A stretch of 64,000 nt of DNA from Orthonyx spaldingii (GCA_013397795.1 VZTJ01006079.1:248001-312000), one strand, 5' to 3'; positions 25,901 to 40,075 are shown, counted from the first letter of the stretch. The notes: generated by a model not told the origin, from the letters alone. Numbers and translations are program-made.

Positions 25901-26179
25901 CAACAAAACAACTAAGTCTGCTGTTGCCTCCCAAAAAGATACGGATGGACAGCAACTCAACTGGTTTCTTTTGTTTAGGTGCTTCCCCATGACTACCTAG
26001 AGAGACTGTGCCATTTCCAGTCTTACTTTCTGTTGCCATCCAGCCATTTACAATTCTGTGATTTTATTAAGCCAGATAGATATTAAAGTATGCAGAAAAA
26101 ATAAAGAGCAAGTTAGAATCTTCCTGACAAGCTAAATACAAATATTGGTATAATTACTTCCTTCCCTACAAAGAACGAA
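22948..26179. other. AT-rich non-coding stretch with one short CA run
   Basis: Nothing gene-like is seen. A short GTGTGTGCACACACACACAC run at 24222-24242 is a small dinucleotide repeat, of which the first 14 bases are self-complementary. Confidence 0.5.
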
Positions 26180-26373
26180 ACTGGAAAAGCACAAAGTCAT
26201 ACTTCCAGACCCAAAAGTCCATCAAGTCCAACCATTAACCCAGCACTGCCATGTCCCCCACTAAACCATATTCCTAAATGTCTTTAAATTCCTCTAGGGG
26301 TGATGACAGAAACACTTCCCTGGGCAACCTGTTCCAGTGCTTAGATACATTCAGATGTTTTACATAAAAATTG
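26180..26373 (-). mobile_element. short CR1 3' fragment, inverted
   Basis: On the plus strand the order is CATCAAGTCCAACCATTAAC, then a CACTGCCATGTCCCCCACTA block, then CTTCCCTGGGCAACCTGTTC. This is the order of an inverted CR1 3' region (HWN-type coding end followed by the 3' UTR). The final tail repeats are lost. Only about 190 bases remain, so the insertion is old or strongly truncated. Confidence 0.88.
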
Positions 26374-29300
26374 TAGCCTTATCCATCCCTTTTTTTGCCT
26401 TGCTTATGGCACAACATAATAAATACAAATAAGAGGAAACATATGGAAACTGCATATAAAGATAGAAAAAGTAGTGCAAGCATTGTATCACATAGATTTT
26501 TTAAAAGCAAACCCTTTAGCATCTCATGTAAAACAATTTACATAGATTCTCAGTTCCCAAGTGCTGTAGAACCAATAACAACTACTCTTTCCTAATTTGC
26601 TCTTCTCTTCCCACCATTATAGATTTAAAAAATTCATATTAAGTATTAAATATAGAAAGAAAAAAGGCATACTGCTTGTTAAACTCTGGCAACCACTAGG
26701 CATGTTCTTCATATTTCCTGCCATAATACTCTGAAGTTTGTGAGGCTGAGCCAGGATTAGCTGCTCACTGATACACTTCAGTGCTTTTTTGACATGAGAC
26801 ATTACAGCAATTTCTTCAAACTGTTAAGATGGATTGTGCTAGCCCTTAGTATTATGCCATTACATTTAGCTATGTCATTATTCTATTCATAATATTATGA
26901 TAAGTTACCACAAATGGGATTACAAATAATGATATAGTGAGTTTATTTTTTTCCCTTAGCTTTCTATCTATCCCATACATTTGTACACCAAAATATCTGC
27001 TTTACAGAAGACAGCAGGTTTGATTTTATCCAGACCCCATTTCACCTGAAATGCTGCTATGACTAAAGCAGTTTTTATTTTCATCCTACCCTGCTGAAAT
27101 GCCAGTGACAAGATTTGCTGCTGCCTGAGGTCTCTGCCTGAACTAAAGCTCTTGATCCATGAAAATTAAACTAGCAGTAAGGAGGACATATTTAAACCAA
27201 TCTGGTAAACACAGAGGTTAGCAGAGGTTGTGATGTATTCCCAGACAGTGCCCTGAGGAAGGGGTTGAAGGAGCCAAGGTATTGCTAACACAAATGTTCT
27301 AAATAGCTGCACCCCATCCAGCTGTACCATCAAGCAAGGACTGTGTGGTGGGAGGTGCCACTTTACCAATAGCAATAGGTCAGGTTCCAAGAAAACAGTG
27401 ACTCAGATCATAGCACCATATGATTCCCCCTAAAGTTGTCTATAGCCTTGCAGGCACAACTAATTCCACACAAGTGGATGGTGATAGAGTTTACCAAAAG
27501 GGAGGTCAGAGGAGAGAGAGTTAATTGTTTTCAGCACTACCATACTTCTTTAAGAGCTAGTCATATTTACCACTTCCAAGTTACTGAAATTCACATTTAA
27601 AAGAATGTATATCCTAAATGTTGCTGTGTTGGAAAACAGCAAATACATACAATGTTGAAATCTTTTTTTTCAAGCAGTCTACAATGCATGGTGCCTCAAG
27701 AAAGAAAGGAATTAACCTCAGCATTTGAATATAATGACTAGCAGCTGCCACAAACAAATATGTATCTAATTTTGTCATTGCAGGCTATGCATACCCTGAT
27801 ATTTTTGCATCCTAACAATCTAATTTTATACAATGGCAGCTGAGAATACATTTTCAGAATGGTAAATATACCTGCATGTCTAATTACCATCAAAATTTTC
27901 ACAGAACCGTGTACAAGTACAGTAAATAGGCATACAATTTTGAGTATAACTATACGTTTATGTAATTCTGGCAAGCAGAGTGTCATAATTATATAAATAT
28001 TTTTGTAACAATCACTATTGTTGCAAGGAGCACAACATGAAATAAATAAGAAATAGTCTTTTTTTTTCTCCATGATCAAATTGCTTTTTCCATACTCCCA
28101 TATATCAGGATGAAGACATTTTTTTAAAACAGGTTACTTATTCAATATATTCAGTTTTCTACATATGTTGTGTGCCTATGCAATTCAAAAGTTTCTCTTT
28201 CTGAAAAGTGGGTTATAAATTCTAAACTTATTAGGACCAGTCAGGAAATAATTTGCATAACCCATGATGATTCTTACAGATTTCAAAACACAGAGAAGTT
28301 TTTAAGGTTACTGCTTTATTTGAATCAAAGTATTTTGCCAATAGTGAGGTTCATATACATGTTAGTATAAGATGTCAAATGAATTTAAAAGCTCATTTTG
28401 TCCATTTTTTTCTTTTCAGAACTTAGTTGTCTTATTAATGAATGCAAAAGTTTCTATAATTTTAATTTTTATTTTTATAAAATAAACTTGACAGTACAAA
28501 TAAAAATGCTTACATCTAGTTTCCACTTTCCATCTTTTACATTTTAATATGATTTAATGTGTTCTGTTGACTAGCTTAGGATAGATACAGATGCTAAGAA
28601 TAGGAGACGACCAAGTATAAAGAGCTTTCAATCCCACTTTCATGCAGCATTATGTGAGTAATGTTCCTTTAGCTTCCAGTTTTTAGATATTATTTCAAAT
28701 CAGTCCGTTCTCGACATTCTTTTCTCAAATCTGAATGAAGCAGTCAATTTGGCTTAAAAAATAGCCAAAACACCTGAATAAAAAGCACTTGAAAAATGAT
28801 GATTTTAAATCTTAATCCTATAAAAGAAATGGGGGGCTGTTGTTTTTTGGGGTTGGGGTTTTTTTCACTTGAGGATAATGGAAAGAATGAAAATACATAT
28901 TATACTAAATATCTTTCAAAAAAACCTCCCATTCTCCTTTCATCTGAACCCCAACTAAATATACTGTGTAAAATTAAAGAGCCAAAAACTAAAATGAAGG
29001 ATAGAGCTTCCACATATTACATATTTCTATGCACGATTTTAGAGTTTTTTCCCTGATTAAAAATTAATGTCCAGGAATTTTATTTTTACTTTTCATTGTC
29101 AATTCAATGCATGTTTCATATGCAAACTGAAACAGTACCTTCCAGTATACACACAAAGCAGAAGAAACAGATTCAGTTCCTTTCTCTGATGCTTAATACA
29201 GGTCATACATCCTCATAAAAATGTCAGGCTGTAGGATATTGTGCACAGGGCAGAGAAGGAGCTTGGCAGTCTGAACTATTGGACCAATGCAAAGAGCATA

Positions 29301-29528
29301 TTTAAGAAGTTGCCCTACACGGTTCCAAAGGCACTGGGTAATTAGGCCATGAATTTGAGGGTGCTCTATTTTATTTCATGCTTTTAAAACATTAGATTCT
29401 TCCTCATGACTAAGCCTGATTTGTTAAATGCTGCACCTCATCACCATTATTAGCCATGTCTAAAACATTGTAAGATGAAGCAGAACTTTGTGTGTGGACT
29501 GAGTTATTGTGGGTTGCGGTTTCAAACC
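26374..29528. other. AT-rich non-coding stretch, no element recognised
   Basis: Nothing is supported here. Open frames at 27738-28079 (minus) and 28796-29056 (plus) have no recognisable motif. A G/T-rich patch lies at 28830-28865. Confidence 0.5.
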
Positions 29529-29530
29529 TC

Positions 29531-30112
29531 TGCACTGGGTCTGGCTGGAATAAAGTTATTACTGTAATTTTATTCAGAGCAGTCCACATAATGTTGCATT
29601 TTGTATTTGTGGCTTAAAGAATGTTGTGTTTTGCCTGCTCCTGAAAAGATTCTCAAACTCCCAAATCTTTCTCTCCTCGCTTGCCCACAAAAGTCAACAG
29701 GCTGGGGGTGGACAAGAGGCTGTGAGGGAACACAGCCAACCCCAAGAGACTAAGAATATATTCCACACCATTTGACATTGTACTCACCAGTAAAATCTGA
29801 GGAAAAGAGGAGAAAGGAGCAACATTCAGAGGTACAGCATCTATCTTCCCAAGTAAATGTTGCATGTGTTCAGGCCCTACTTTCCAAGGCATGGCTGGAC
29901 ATCTGGTCCATGATGGGAAGTAGTGAGTGAATTTATCTTTTTGCTTTGGTTACACATGCAGCATTTACTTTCCTTGGTTATCTGTCATTCTCCTGGTCCA
30001 TGAGATTTTTCACCTTTGTTCTATTTTTCTCTCTGTCTTCTAGGAAAATAGAGTGAGGAAGGGGCTGTGTGGGTGTTTGGGTGCCGTCTGGGGCCAACCC
30101 ACCAGAGTACCA
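29531..30112 (+). mobile_element. solo LTR of an avian ERVL-type endogenous retrovirus
   Basis: The stretch follows, in order, the known avian ERVL-like LTR layout. It starts near TGCACTGGGTCTGGCTGGAA (29531). It continues with GCATTTTGTATTTGTGGCTT (about 29595) and GAGGGAACACAGCCAACCCC (about 29723). A decayed GGGATATTCC-type core follows at about 29756, then TATCTTCCCAAGTAAATGTT (about 29841), GGGAAGTAGTGAGTGAATTT (about 29915) and finally GGGGCCAACCCACC. The length of about 580 bp is typical. No internal gag-pol-env sequence adjoins it, so it is a solo LTR. CpG sites are mostly lost and the TATA box is degraded, so the promoter is probably dead. Confidence 0.82.
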
Positions 30113-30395
30113 GGACCAAGCTGGGCTTATGTGTAGCTGTATCAGACATGTTAAGATGCAGAAATATACTCCAGTTAACTTTAAGTACGGATTTAATGGC
30201 TTGGAATTCAGCAGCTGGATGAAGATTTCCGCGTTCTTTGTTTTGGACTTAAGATACAATTTAAACACCAAATTGCAACACTCAGAACGCACCTTTCCTT
30301 TTGGAGCTGGTTTTAGCAGGGTGGTTCTTGCGCATTTGTCCTACAAGATACAAGGCTCGGAACATTTAACAGTGAAAGAGAGGACAGCACCACAG
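30113..30395. other. spacer between LTR and CR1, unclassified
   Basis: Open frames here continue out of the LTR and are not gene-like. No element is recognised. Confidence 0.4.
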
Positions 30396-30578
30396 GAAGG
30401 GTGGTGAAACACTGGAACAGGTTGTCTAGAGAGCTGGTAGATGCCCCATCACTGTAAACATTCGAGCTTAGGTTGGACAGGGCTCTGAGCAAACAGATCT
30501 AGTTGAAGGTGTCCCTAATCATTGAAGGGGGGCTGACCTTTAAAGGTTGCTTCTAACCCAAACCGCTCTATGATTCTG
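30396..30578 (+). mobile_element. short CR1 3' fragment
   Basis: The fragment starts with GGTGGTGAAACACTGGAACA, the end of CR1 ORF2, and finishes in GCTTCTAACCCAAACCGCTC followed by TATGATTCTG, a CR1 tail. It is a severely 5'-truncated insertion in the same orientation as the LTR just upstream. Confidence 0.9.
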
Positions 30579-33500
30579 TAAGGTCAGTCGTATGTTTTGG
30601 ATGACTAAGCAGGGCCTATGAAGAAGGATGAAATATCTGAGCTTTGTGCTTCACTCAGTTTTCCTTCAACCAAAGGTGGAAGAATTCTCTTCTGATTTAT
30701 GTTTGAACAAACATAATAGTCACTGATTTGAAACATTGGTGAGGGTGTGGAAACTTGGTATAGTCAGTTATTCAAGCTACTAGAAAAGAAAAGCCATTAT
30801 AATAAAAATATAGAAGTTAAGGGTGACACAGAAAGAGAAGTCTTGTAAAAAGAAAGGTAGCTTGTTTAATTCTGGTTTTTTTCTCCTGTTTGCCTCTTTT
30901 CTCCCTACATTCTCTCTTTTTATTCTTAGCTTTGAGCTAATTTTCCCAAAAATTCAGTAATGTTTAGTTTTACATCTTCCTTTTTTTTTCTTTAAACTGG
31001 CAGATTCCACTCACTTTGCACTGGTTTTTGGTTGCATCCCATCATCAGAATCTGTATAAATTGCCTCTCTGTGTCCTTTCTTATGATCTTTATTTTTTGA
31101 TTTTTTAAAGACATATTCCTTTCCTTTCATATAATGCAATTCTACCTTGCAAAGTATTTTATGGTTCCTGGGGTTGTCAAGGTTAACTACAGTGAAAGTG
31201 TTCTGTGTCTCTTTCACATATGATTTTTATTTGTTTGTTTCCTTGGTGTGGAAATCTATCACCATCCATGTTGAGTACTGCAAGAACACAATCTGTGTTC
31301 CTGCAGCCCAACATATTTTTTATCAATTATTGGTTTAAAAGGGCTGTATCATATTACCATTTATATGCATATAATTTATGACTCTCAGAAGCAATTAATC
31401 AATGGTGAATCATACATGTCTACTCTAGTACTTGGCCAAAGGTCAAGTAACTTTCATGATGCAATTGAGCCATTGTTTTCCTTTATTTTGTTTTTATTTT
31501 ATATTTTGTATTATTCCTTTATTTTTGTTGTCAGATTTGAACTTTCTCTGTGTCCCCTCTTGGTAACAAAAAACTTTGTATATAGGAAGACTGTACTGAT
31601 CATTACAAATATATACGTAAGGAGCAGAAATTTCTTTAATTATTTAATTAAAAATTAAACACTTCTTTTTAATAGTTTCTTCCTGTTATAAACAATTAAT
31701 CTTGTTAGTGCCTCTCTACGGGTAACTAACTTAGTATCATAGATTTCAATCTGTTGCTTTTTCTGTTTTCAGTCACGGGTGATAGAAAAGCAATCCTTAA
31801 GATACACATTTGAATAAGCTCTCTTTATCTTAATATACATATATGTTTAAGATTTTTCTTTCATGTTTACTAAATCATATCCTATAATGAAAGAGTGCTA
31901 TCCCTGGAAAAATTCAAGTCCAGTATTGTACAAGTCATTGAAAGGTCAAGGGGAACTTTTTCCTCCTCTTCAGAAAACAGCAGTCTGGGAAGTTTACGTC
32001 AAAAAGCTTCTACGATTTTCTTGTATACATGGTTATTATCGCATGTCATTATGCTGTGAAAGTGGGGCTTGTGTACCATGTGAAGTGACTGCTGCTGTGT
32101 AAGCTGTAAGTTGTTTTTCAGCAACTAGGGGTTCTTTTTAACTCCAGCACTCCTTCAACTCTTATATATCAAACCAAATTTAATTTCAAATACTTAAGAA
32201 ATGTAAATTTTGGAAGCTTTTTGAAATAATAAATTTTGATTTTTCTTTTTCCCATCTACGTAGACAACTAAAAGTTTTAACTACAAGAAAGGAAAATAGT
32301 GGGGTTTTTTCTTCATTGTAAGCTTTCCCTCTAAATACTCTGCATTAATTTTTTCACTCACAAAATACACTTCTATAAAATTCATAGAGAAAGGTAAAGT
32401 TTGAATAATTGTAATTCAAATCTATTTTGATTTTATCTATATTTTTCCAAGTTTCATTCCTTTATATTGCTTTGTGCATGGCAATATTTTTCATATTAGT
32501 AGGTGGGAAGTTATGTGCTTTAAAGTTTTTTAACTTTATTTTTTCAGAGATTTATAACTATTATTTGAAATAAATACCTCCTTTTGTGCTTAATTCTACT
32601 TGCTGTCAGAAAAAGAATAGAGGAGGTACATCATATCCTGGTTCAGATCTGGGAATTGAGCCCAAACGGAAGGTGGCTATGAGGAGTTGCCTAATGGCAG
32701 GGAAACTTCTCAGCTGTATCTAAAATCTGATGCATTGGGTTTTTTGTAGGAAAACTACCTAGATAAGGGTTAACTAGTTTTACAGACACGTCGTGGTCAT
32801 CTAAGTAGAAAAATGAACTTGTATAGATCCTTTGGATTTTCCCATTAATACCCAAATTTTTGCTGGTCTGCTGCTCACCCAATGCTAATTCTTGTATCTC
32901 AGTAACAGAATGGTCTGCATACATGTCAGTAAATGGATTAATATCCATTTATCCACACAGTAACATTCAATGAAAACTAAATAAGCAAATAAGAGCAGTA
33001 AATTAAATTAAAATTAGATTTTAATAATACCAAGCACTAAGAAAGTGTTTCCAGTAAAAATATTGTGTAATATATTTATGTACTTTTGTAATATATGCAT
33101 ACAAAATCTAGGGTAAAACTCTGGCGTGTTCTGCATGTCATACTTTCCTATGATAGTATTACTTGTCAACATCCATATGTTGAAGCAAAATACATCTATG
33201 AGCCTATAATGTTGTATCAGTACATGACAGCTTTAGACCAGATCTAAGAATATACCACCATCATACTGGAGTTAGGAAAATGTCGTTTTATTTGATTTCA
33301 TAGCTAGTTATCAAGACACTGTATTATTTAGATCTTAATGCAGTAAATTCCTCTTATCTGTCTTATGTAATTTTTTTGCTTTCACTATCCTAATACTAAA
33401 TTTCTTTCTTGCCTTTCCACCCTGCCACAGTTGCTACTACACTGCCCTCCTTGTCTAATTTGTCAGCATAAACTGAAGAACATGTAAATATTCAGGGAAT

Positions 33501-36500
33501 TATAGCTATCCCAAACCTTAAGTCAGCTTTACATTTCCAGGGAATAAAATTTTACACACGTGTCATTTTGAGTAGAAGCACAGTTACTACCATCTTCGAT
33601 AACACACTGAAAATTTAACTGAGAAGTTGTAGAGCTAAAATGACAAGCTGTTACAGCTGATAATCTTCACTACTCAAGATGTCTCATACTATCCATCAAC
33701 AGGACAGAGATAAGATGGAGTGTGCAATCAAAAAGATAGGAAATACTGAGTTTCATCATGTTACAGGTGAAATTGCAGTAAATATTCCACAGCACAATCC
33801 AAACCTTTTAGTTTTGTAATGGGTTAAACAATTTTTAGTACTTAGACATCATAAAAATTTCAGCAACAGTCTGGCAACATATTTTTTGTGATATACTTGT
33901 CCAAGTAACATTTTGAAAACATTTTCAGCACTGTGGTGCCAAATCTGTGTTATGTACAGTTCGCTTTTATTCCCTTTGTCCATTGAGAATGTAAACTTTT
34001 TAGCTGTTTCCAGAAAGCGCCTGAACAATGAACAATGTTTGAAATGTAATTATGTTTGTGACTTGGTCTCAGTGGAAAATCAGTTGTAATGGTTTTTCAA
34101 CAAAAAAATGCTTGTAAAACTGGGAAGGGATATGCATGTGGGAGCAAATAATCCGCCAAGTTCTTATTGGAAATGAAAAGAGCAAGTCAGTTCATTTCTG
34201 TATTTGAGTTTTCTGGGACTGTACTGATATGCACAGCCAAGAGGAGAGCTAAAACTATTTGTGACTGGATTATGCTTGCAGCCTGAAAATGAATATATAT
34301 GGTAAAGCTGAAGAAATAGGAAGGCACAAGGTACCTTCTCAGTCTATCTCTTGCTAAACAGAGACATACCCTATCAACCTCTAACCAAAGGACCATAAGA
34401 AAAGTTCACACTTCTGAGAGGTAAAGAAGTTGAACAGCAGATAAGAAGAAGGCAGGACTACACGCCTTCAGTTTCCTTACTCTCAATTTCCACACTGACT
34501 AAAATAAATTACTAGGAACAAAAGATAAAGCAGGCTACCCTGGAGGGCACTGATACAAAAGTAACAAATACTGCACTGGGAACTCAAGACCAGATGAACT
34601 GATTATTGCTTCTAGGACAAAATTATCCTAAATTAGAAAGGGATAAATTCTCATCTGAGGACAGTTATCTCAGTTTAAAGAGTCGATATCAGTATTTGCT
34701 TATCAATTACTTTCTGGACCTGGAAGATGATATATTCTGTTCATGTATCCAAGGTCTGATGCAACCTGCTGCTTTAAGTTTCACTTGGCCAAACCATCAT
34801 ATTTTAGATCATGTCTCCAGAGTAATGCCTTCAGTTCATGCAGATGTACCTCATCTAGCTGTGATGCACAGTGTTCAGCACAAAACACAAAAAAAATCTG
34901 CCCCAAAACAGGTAAAAATCCTGGATATATGGTTGCCCAGAGCTGCAGGGAATCACTGTATTTAGAAATAACCAAACTAGTTCAGAGGTCTCTGGAGCAA
35001 GCCTGCAGTCACTGCAACATAAAGGTACCTGAGGTTATCATCCACAAAAGGGTCAACAATATTGACAGGGAGGTGGTATATTCTTCGGGAGTTGCAAAGT
35101 TAGCCTGCACTTTGGACATGCTTGCAAATGTTAAACATTGTTATGATTCTCCCACAGGCATAATGAGGTCTGAGGAATGATCAGCTTTCTCTGACAAAAT
35201 GAAGTCTTGCATTGTCCTCATTGCAAGTCAGTGTGTAAGCGACAAAGACAGGCTTCAGGGGCTGATGTTCAAAGATACAGAAAAATTCCTTTGGAATTAC
35301 CTCTCTTTAATTCAAACACCACTTTTTATCTATCTTTTGTTTTGTAACATAGCCTCATCTTTCAAGAAATTTTCTTTGTTCATCCTGCTCTAACTCAATA
35401 GTTAAAAAACATCTCTGAAAGCACTTCCACCTGAAGGTTTGCCCCTCTAATGTAACTTGCGCCAACTGTCACTATAGTGATTCCTCTAGGACTGTAACAC
35501 GTTAAAAAAAGACAGGAAAAGAATCTACTGTCAGGCACAGCTAGCTCTCACGTCTTGAACATCTGATGACGTTTCCATGAGAGAATGCAACTTCCTGCTG
35601 GGAAATCAAAAGTACAGCTGTACATTTCACACATACGCACAGGCACCAAGATCCAGAGACAGCACCACTTTACCACCCTGAACATCACAGCAAGGCTGGT
35701 GCTCTCCAGAACACTTTTTCTATAAGATGTTCCAAAAAAAAACCCCAACCTAAGCCAAAACAACAGTTCACCAAGATTGTGTAAGAGTATGCTAGAACTG
35801 ACTTTATTGAACTAGTCTGTGTAGCTCTCCAGTACTCACACAAAAGAGGTAGTCTGAATTTTAAAGTCCACTGTCTTCAACCTCGTCCCTCATTTATACT
35901 GAATAACCTGAGGGACTCTAAATGAATATGGCAACGTTGTATGCAGCAAAGTAGGACTCTGGGGAATAAATTTTGTTGTTTGTACAAGAATCAAACCAAA
36001 CAAATGGAACTGTTTATGCTGCACTTTTCCTTAAGCTGTAATAGGTGCATAACATGAGTCTTAACACAGCATCCATAATTAATGAGACTAGAGTTGTCTT
36101 TTAATAGTGCCCTTTTGACATAACAACATTTTAATTGGAAACCAGAAAAGAGAAGACCAGACCAGAATTACTTAGTTAGTGAAGCTGTACAAGGGACAAA
36201 TTGACTAAGTCCTAATTTTCTGTTGAACAGACCTAATTTATATCCGGCTTAGATTTGGGGTATAATGCATATTTTTGACTCTGCTATGTCATACTAGAAA
36301 CATTTTTTGTAAACCATGGAAGGTGCACATTTTTTCTTAAACATATGATGATGATAAACATTGCATTCTCTTCCAATTTATCAATAACTTTTAAATGTAT
36401 CTTGCGGTTAAATGCAGAACAACATAAGGGTGTGAGCTCTACAAATGACAAGAAAACAAAGAACATACACTTTGCAATTTCTTTTGCAATCTGAGAAAGT

Positions 36501-39500
36501 TATGGAGCTGCAGATTTATATCACTAAATGTAATAATTAGACCATTATTAAAACATGACTTTTAGAATCAATCATTGTTCTGTGAAGACAGAAATATTGT
36601 TTTGCTGTCTCCAAAAGCCTTTAATATATCCTCTACTAACAGTTTTCAAAGTCTACAACCAGGGTAAAAGATCAAAAACAGATCTACACAGAACAGCTCA
36701 CAGGTATAAAAAATTATGATGCTTCTCTTGAAATGCTGCACCATGACAATTATATTCAAGGTAATCTTTAAGGAAATTTGGGGGGATTCATCCTAGAAAT
36801 GTTTTGAGATTGAAAATAACATAACTTTCTGATGCACAGGGCCTTTGTGAACATACATAATTCTTTGAAAATTTAAATGTCTGGTACTTTAAATTGAGAT
36901 TGGTCAGGTTGTTCTTGACTCGAAAACAAAAACAAAAGACCTGATTCCTTGTGCAGAATTACATGACTTTCTAAGTATACCATTGCCAATGAGGGGAGAA
37001 AAACGGGGTTTTTTTTTTAATTTTCCCATGCGTAAATGTCATATTTTATCATATGATTTTAAAAAATACATATATTTATGCTAGCAGAACCCAAGCCTGC
37101 AGCTTAAAATCATGCAGACAACTGTGAAGTAAGCAGTTATTTAGGATTCTGGCAATGCAACTAATCCACAAGCTAAAATTGCAGTTTGACTCAAAATAAA
37201 TCCAAAACTAAGTACCTCCTACATATGATTATGCCCTTATCCTACCTCTCAGATGTTTTACATTCCTAACCTTTCTTCCAGTTGCCTATCAAATTCTCCA
37301 TGCCCTGCTGCAAATTAACTTGTTAAAAGACAGTTACCTTTTAAATTAGAAGTGCCACAATTTTACAGGAAAACTATTTTCTTTTCTTGCAAGATACTTT
37401 ATACATACATGACATGGGCATACGCTGTTCAAGATACTTTCAAATTTCAATGATGTAGAAGTTAAGAGATATGGGTAACATACTGGTGAAGAATGTTTAG
37501 CTATGACAGGATGTGGTATGAATTTTCCAAGGAAACAAACATTTACTTTTACCTTTTCTATGTTTCTAATCTTCACTGCTAAGTGCAAAAATAAGCATTA
37601 TTGCTAAAATATCATAGTAGTTACCTGAAGGAAGTGTCACACCAACATTGTGACTCCAGCATCATCAAAAGTTTGCTTCCTAGTCAAGGAAAGTCTTACT
37701 TTAATACAATGTTTCATGTCAGATGATGAGTACAAGTGACTTAAGACACCACTTTTCTGACTTGAAAGGCATTAGTAATGGCACTTGATTTGTAATTCTT
37801 TATTGTAAGGCACTCAGCAAAGTAATGCTAAATAGAGAATAAATCTAAGTTAAATACTGCAAATTGAGGAATAGGTGAAGTAAAGTTCTTGAACCAAAAT
37901 TCATTCATTTGGATGAAGATAGTGGTCAGAGACAACACCTCTAGCCATTATCCCCACTAGGAATGTCACACAAGGCATTGATCCCTCTTAAACTTCTTAT
38001 GATTCATGACATGCTTACCAAAATGTAGAAGTCATGATCATTTTTCATTAAGCTGTACATCGTGCATGTAGCTCAATGCTATATTCATTACTAATGCACA
38101 TGTACTACTCATGGAGTATCACAGAACTCCACACCACAAACAGGCGAAAACATGTATGAGACAAACCCTCTCCATGCACACAGACAAATTGAAGGTCACA
38201 ATTTCAAAGCCTTCACATCAGTTCAAAAAGGGATTCAACAAGCTCAGTCTCTCCTGAATTTTCAGAAGTAGCAAAAAATATTTTGGACCATATATGCAAT
38301 TCTAAAACAGACGTATACCAAAATGATGAATACTTTCTATTCAAAGATACAAGTAAGATTTTAAATTCAAACTGAGTCCCAAGCCAAGGTATGATTTCAT
38401 ATCAATTTATGCACCTTACAAGGAACATTTGAGCACCAAAGCAGGAGGAACTGCCACTGTTTTAGTTTTAGAAGGCAGTGATTTGTTTTTATGTTTGCCA
38501 TTTTCCACTTGTATCCTTTGCTCAGATGGCTGAAAACTCCCCTTCTTCCTCTGGCTTCTACAAATATTGCCTTCAGTTTCCATTCCCTCCTTTAAGCTGA
38601 AGCTGTTTTCAGGCTATTCAGGAAATTCTGTCTCGAACAATTCTGATAAGATTCTCTATTTCTTTTACATAGTTTACCCCAGATCAAATATATTCTTTTA
38701 TATAGGTGAAAACCTTGGTTTCTAGTTCTTCTCCTTCTCTCTGTCTAGAGTCATGGTTAGCCCAGCATGGTATACAATGTTATAACTGAGTTTGTTCCCC
38801 ACTGCTTTCAATGTCAGTATCTGAAGATAGGGTTTTTGAAGGAAGGCTTCAACAAGGAGGATTTAAAAAAACAATGAATAAATAAATTATTCTGACAATG
38901 GGATAAATTCATTGGATAACAATCATACAGTTTTAAAGTAGGCAACCTGTCATAGCTTTAAGAGAAGAAAATAACAAAACCTAGGCTAGTACAAGGGTAA
39001 GTAAGTTACTATTTATTTTGTGAAAGTATATACAAAATGGCAATATTGCATTTATCTGCCTGACTATTTTTGTTTGCTCAATTCTATTTCTAGAATCACT
39101 ATTCATAAATAATGCATTTACAATTAAAAATGCCTCTTAATATCTTTATTTTCAATATTTCTTAATGATTGTTACATTCTGCAGTTCAGTCAGATCTGTC
39201 ATGATCACAAACTACAATATGCCTTCTTAATGTGTCCCACATAATTTTATGAATAATTTTTATTCTCCCTCTACTCCAACACCTCTCCTTCACAAATTAT
39301 TTTCCCTCTAATTTTATGAATCTATTACTCTTCTATATGCTCTGTTTCCCTTTGTCTTCAATTATAAACAATTTTACAACCAAAGTCTCTGTGAAATGCT
39401 GTATAGTTTCATAACACAACTTACTGTATATTTTTGCAAGTATTAGTCATCATTCTACTAAAAAAGATTAGTGATTTTGATCTCTTCACAAGACAGGTCT

Positions 39501-40075
39501 GACCCAGACAACGAAAAAGTATTTCCTAGAATTAACACACAGAATTTGAATGTTTAAATCTACTCTACAGGTGACACTGTGGTATTTACGCACAGGAAAC
39601 TGGTGGGAGAAAAATTCTGCAACATGATGTGATTATTTCTACTTATCAAACCTGAAAGATTAATCTGAAAAGCTATGCAGCAGGGAAAGACAAATGTGAA
39701 ACTACAATCAACATCTTCTAAAAGACTACATAAATTTTCAAAAAACACCTTACTCTTTTTTAGGCTGAGATTAATTTTTTTTAGACTGACAACATCAACA
39801 CATAAAAGACACTGAATACAAAGTTATCTTTTAAACATAATGTTGTCTGCTAAACATATTCTTTATAATTTAATGATAATTATACCTGAAACAGGTGTGC
39901 AAGACTAAAGGTTACATCACTGCAGTCTGGTCACTAGTACTTATATTTACTCTTTTAATATTGTAAACATAATGTCAGAGTTTAAATTTTTGCACACATC
40001 CTTTGTGTAACGGTGAAATCTAATGCATGTAAAACAGCTTTATCACTTGCATAACTGGCATGGCTCAAAGGTGTA
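30579..40075. other. long AT-rich stretch, no element recognised
   Basis: About 9.5 kb without a recognisable repeat or gene. T-rich simple sequence lies at 31488-31535. A 14-base perfect palindrome, TTATATGCATATAA, is at 31361-31374. Two overlapping open frames at 34606-34965 and 34743-35180 (145 codons) are the longest non-CR1 frames on the plus strand. The second is rich in cysteine but matches no pattern I know, and length alone is near chance. A CAG|GTAAAA donor-like site lies at 34911/34912 within both. Confidence 0.5.

Noticed and set aside
27738..28079. 113-codon minus-strand frame
   Set aside because: Low-complexity hydrophobic and cysteine composition from AT-rich DNA; no family recognised.
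29978..30407. Overlapping frames on both strands of about 104-112 codons
   Set aside because: They start inside the LTR and run across its end into the CR1 fragment, with no shared domain.
31726..31760. AGTATCATAGATTTC string resembling a CR1 tail
   Set aside because: No adjoining CR1 3' UTR sequence on either side.
30113..40075. Possibility that the LTRs at 29.5 and 40.1 kb flank one provirus
   Set aside because: They belong to different LTR subfamilies, the sequence between shows no gag, pol or env remnant, and a CR1 fragment lies just inside.
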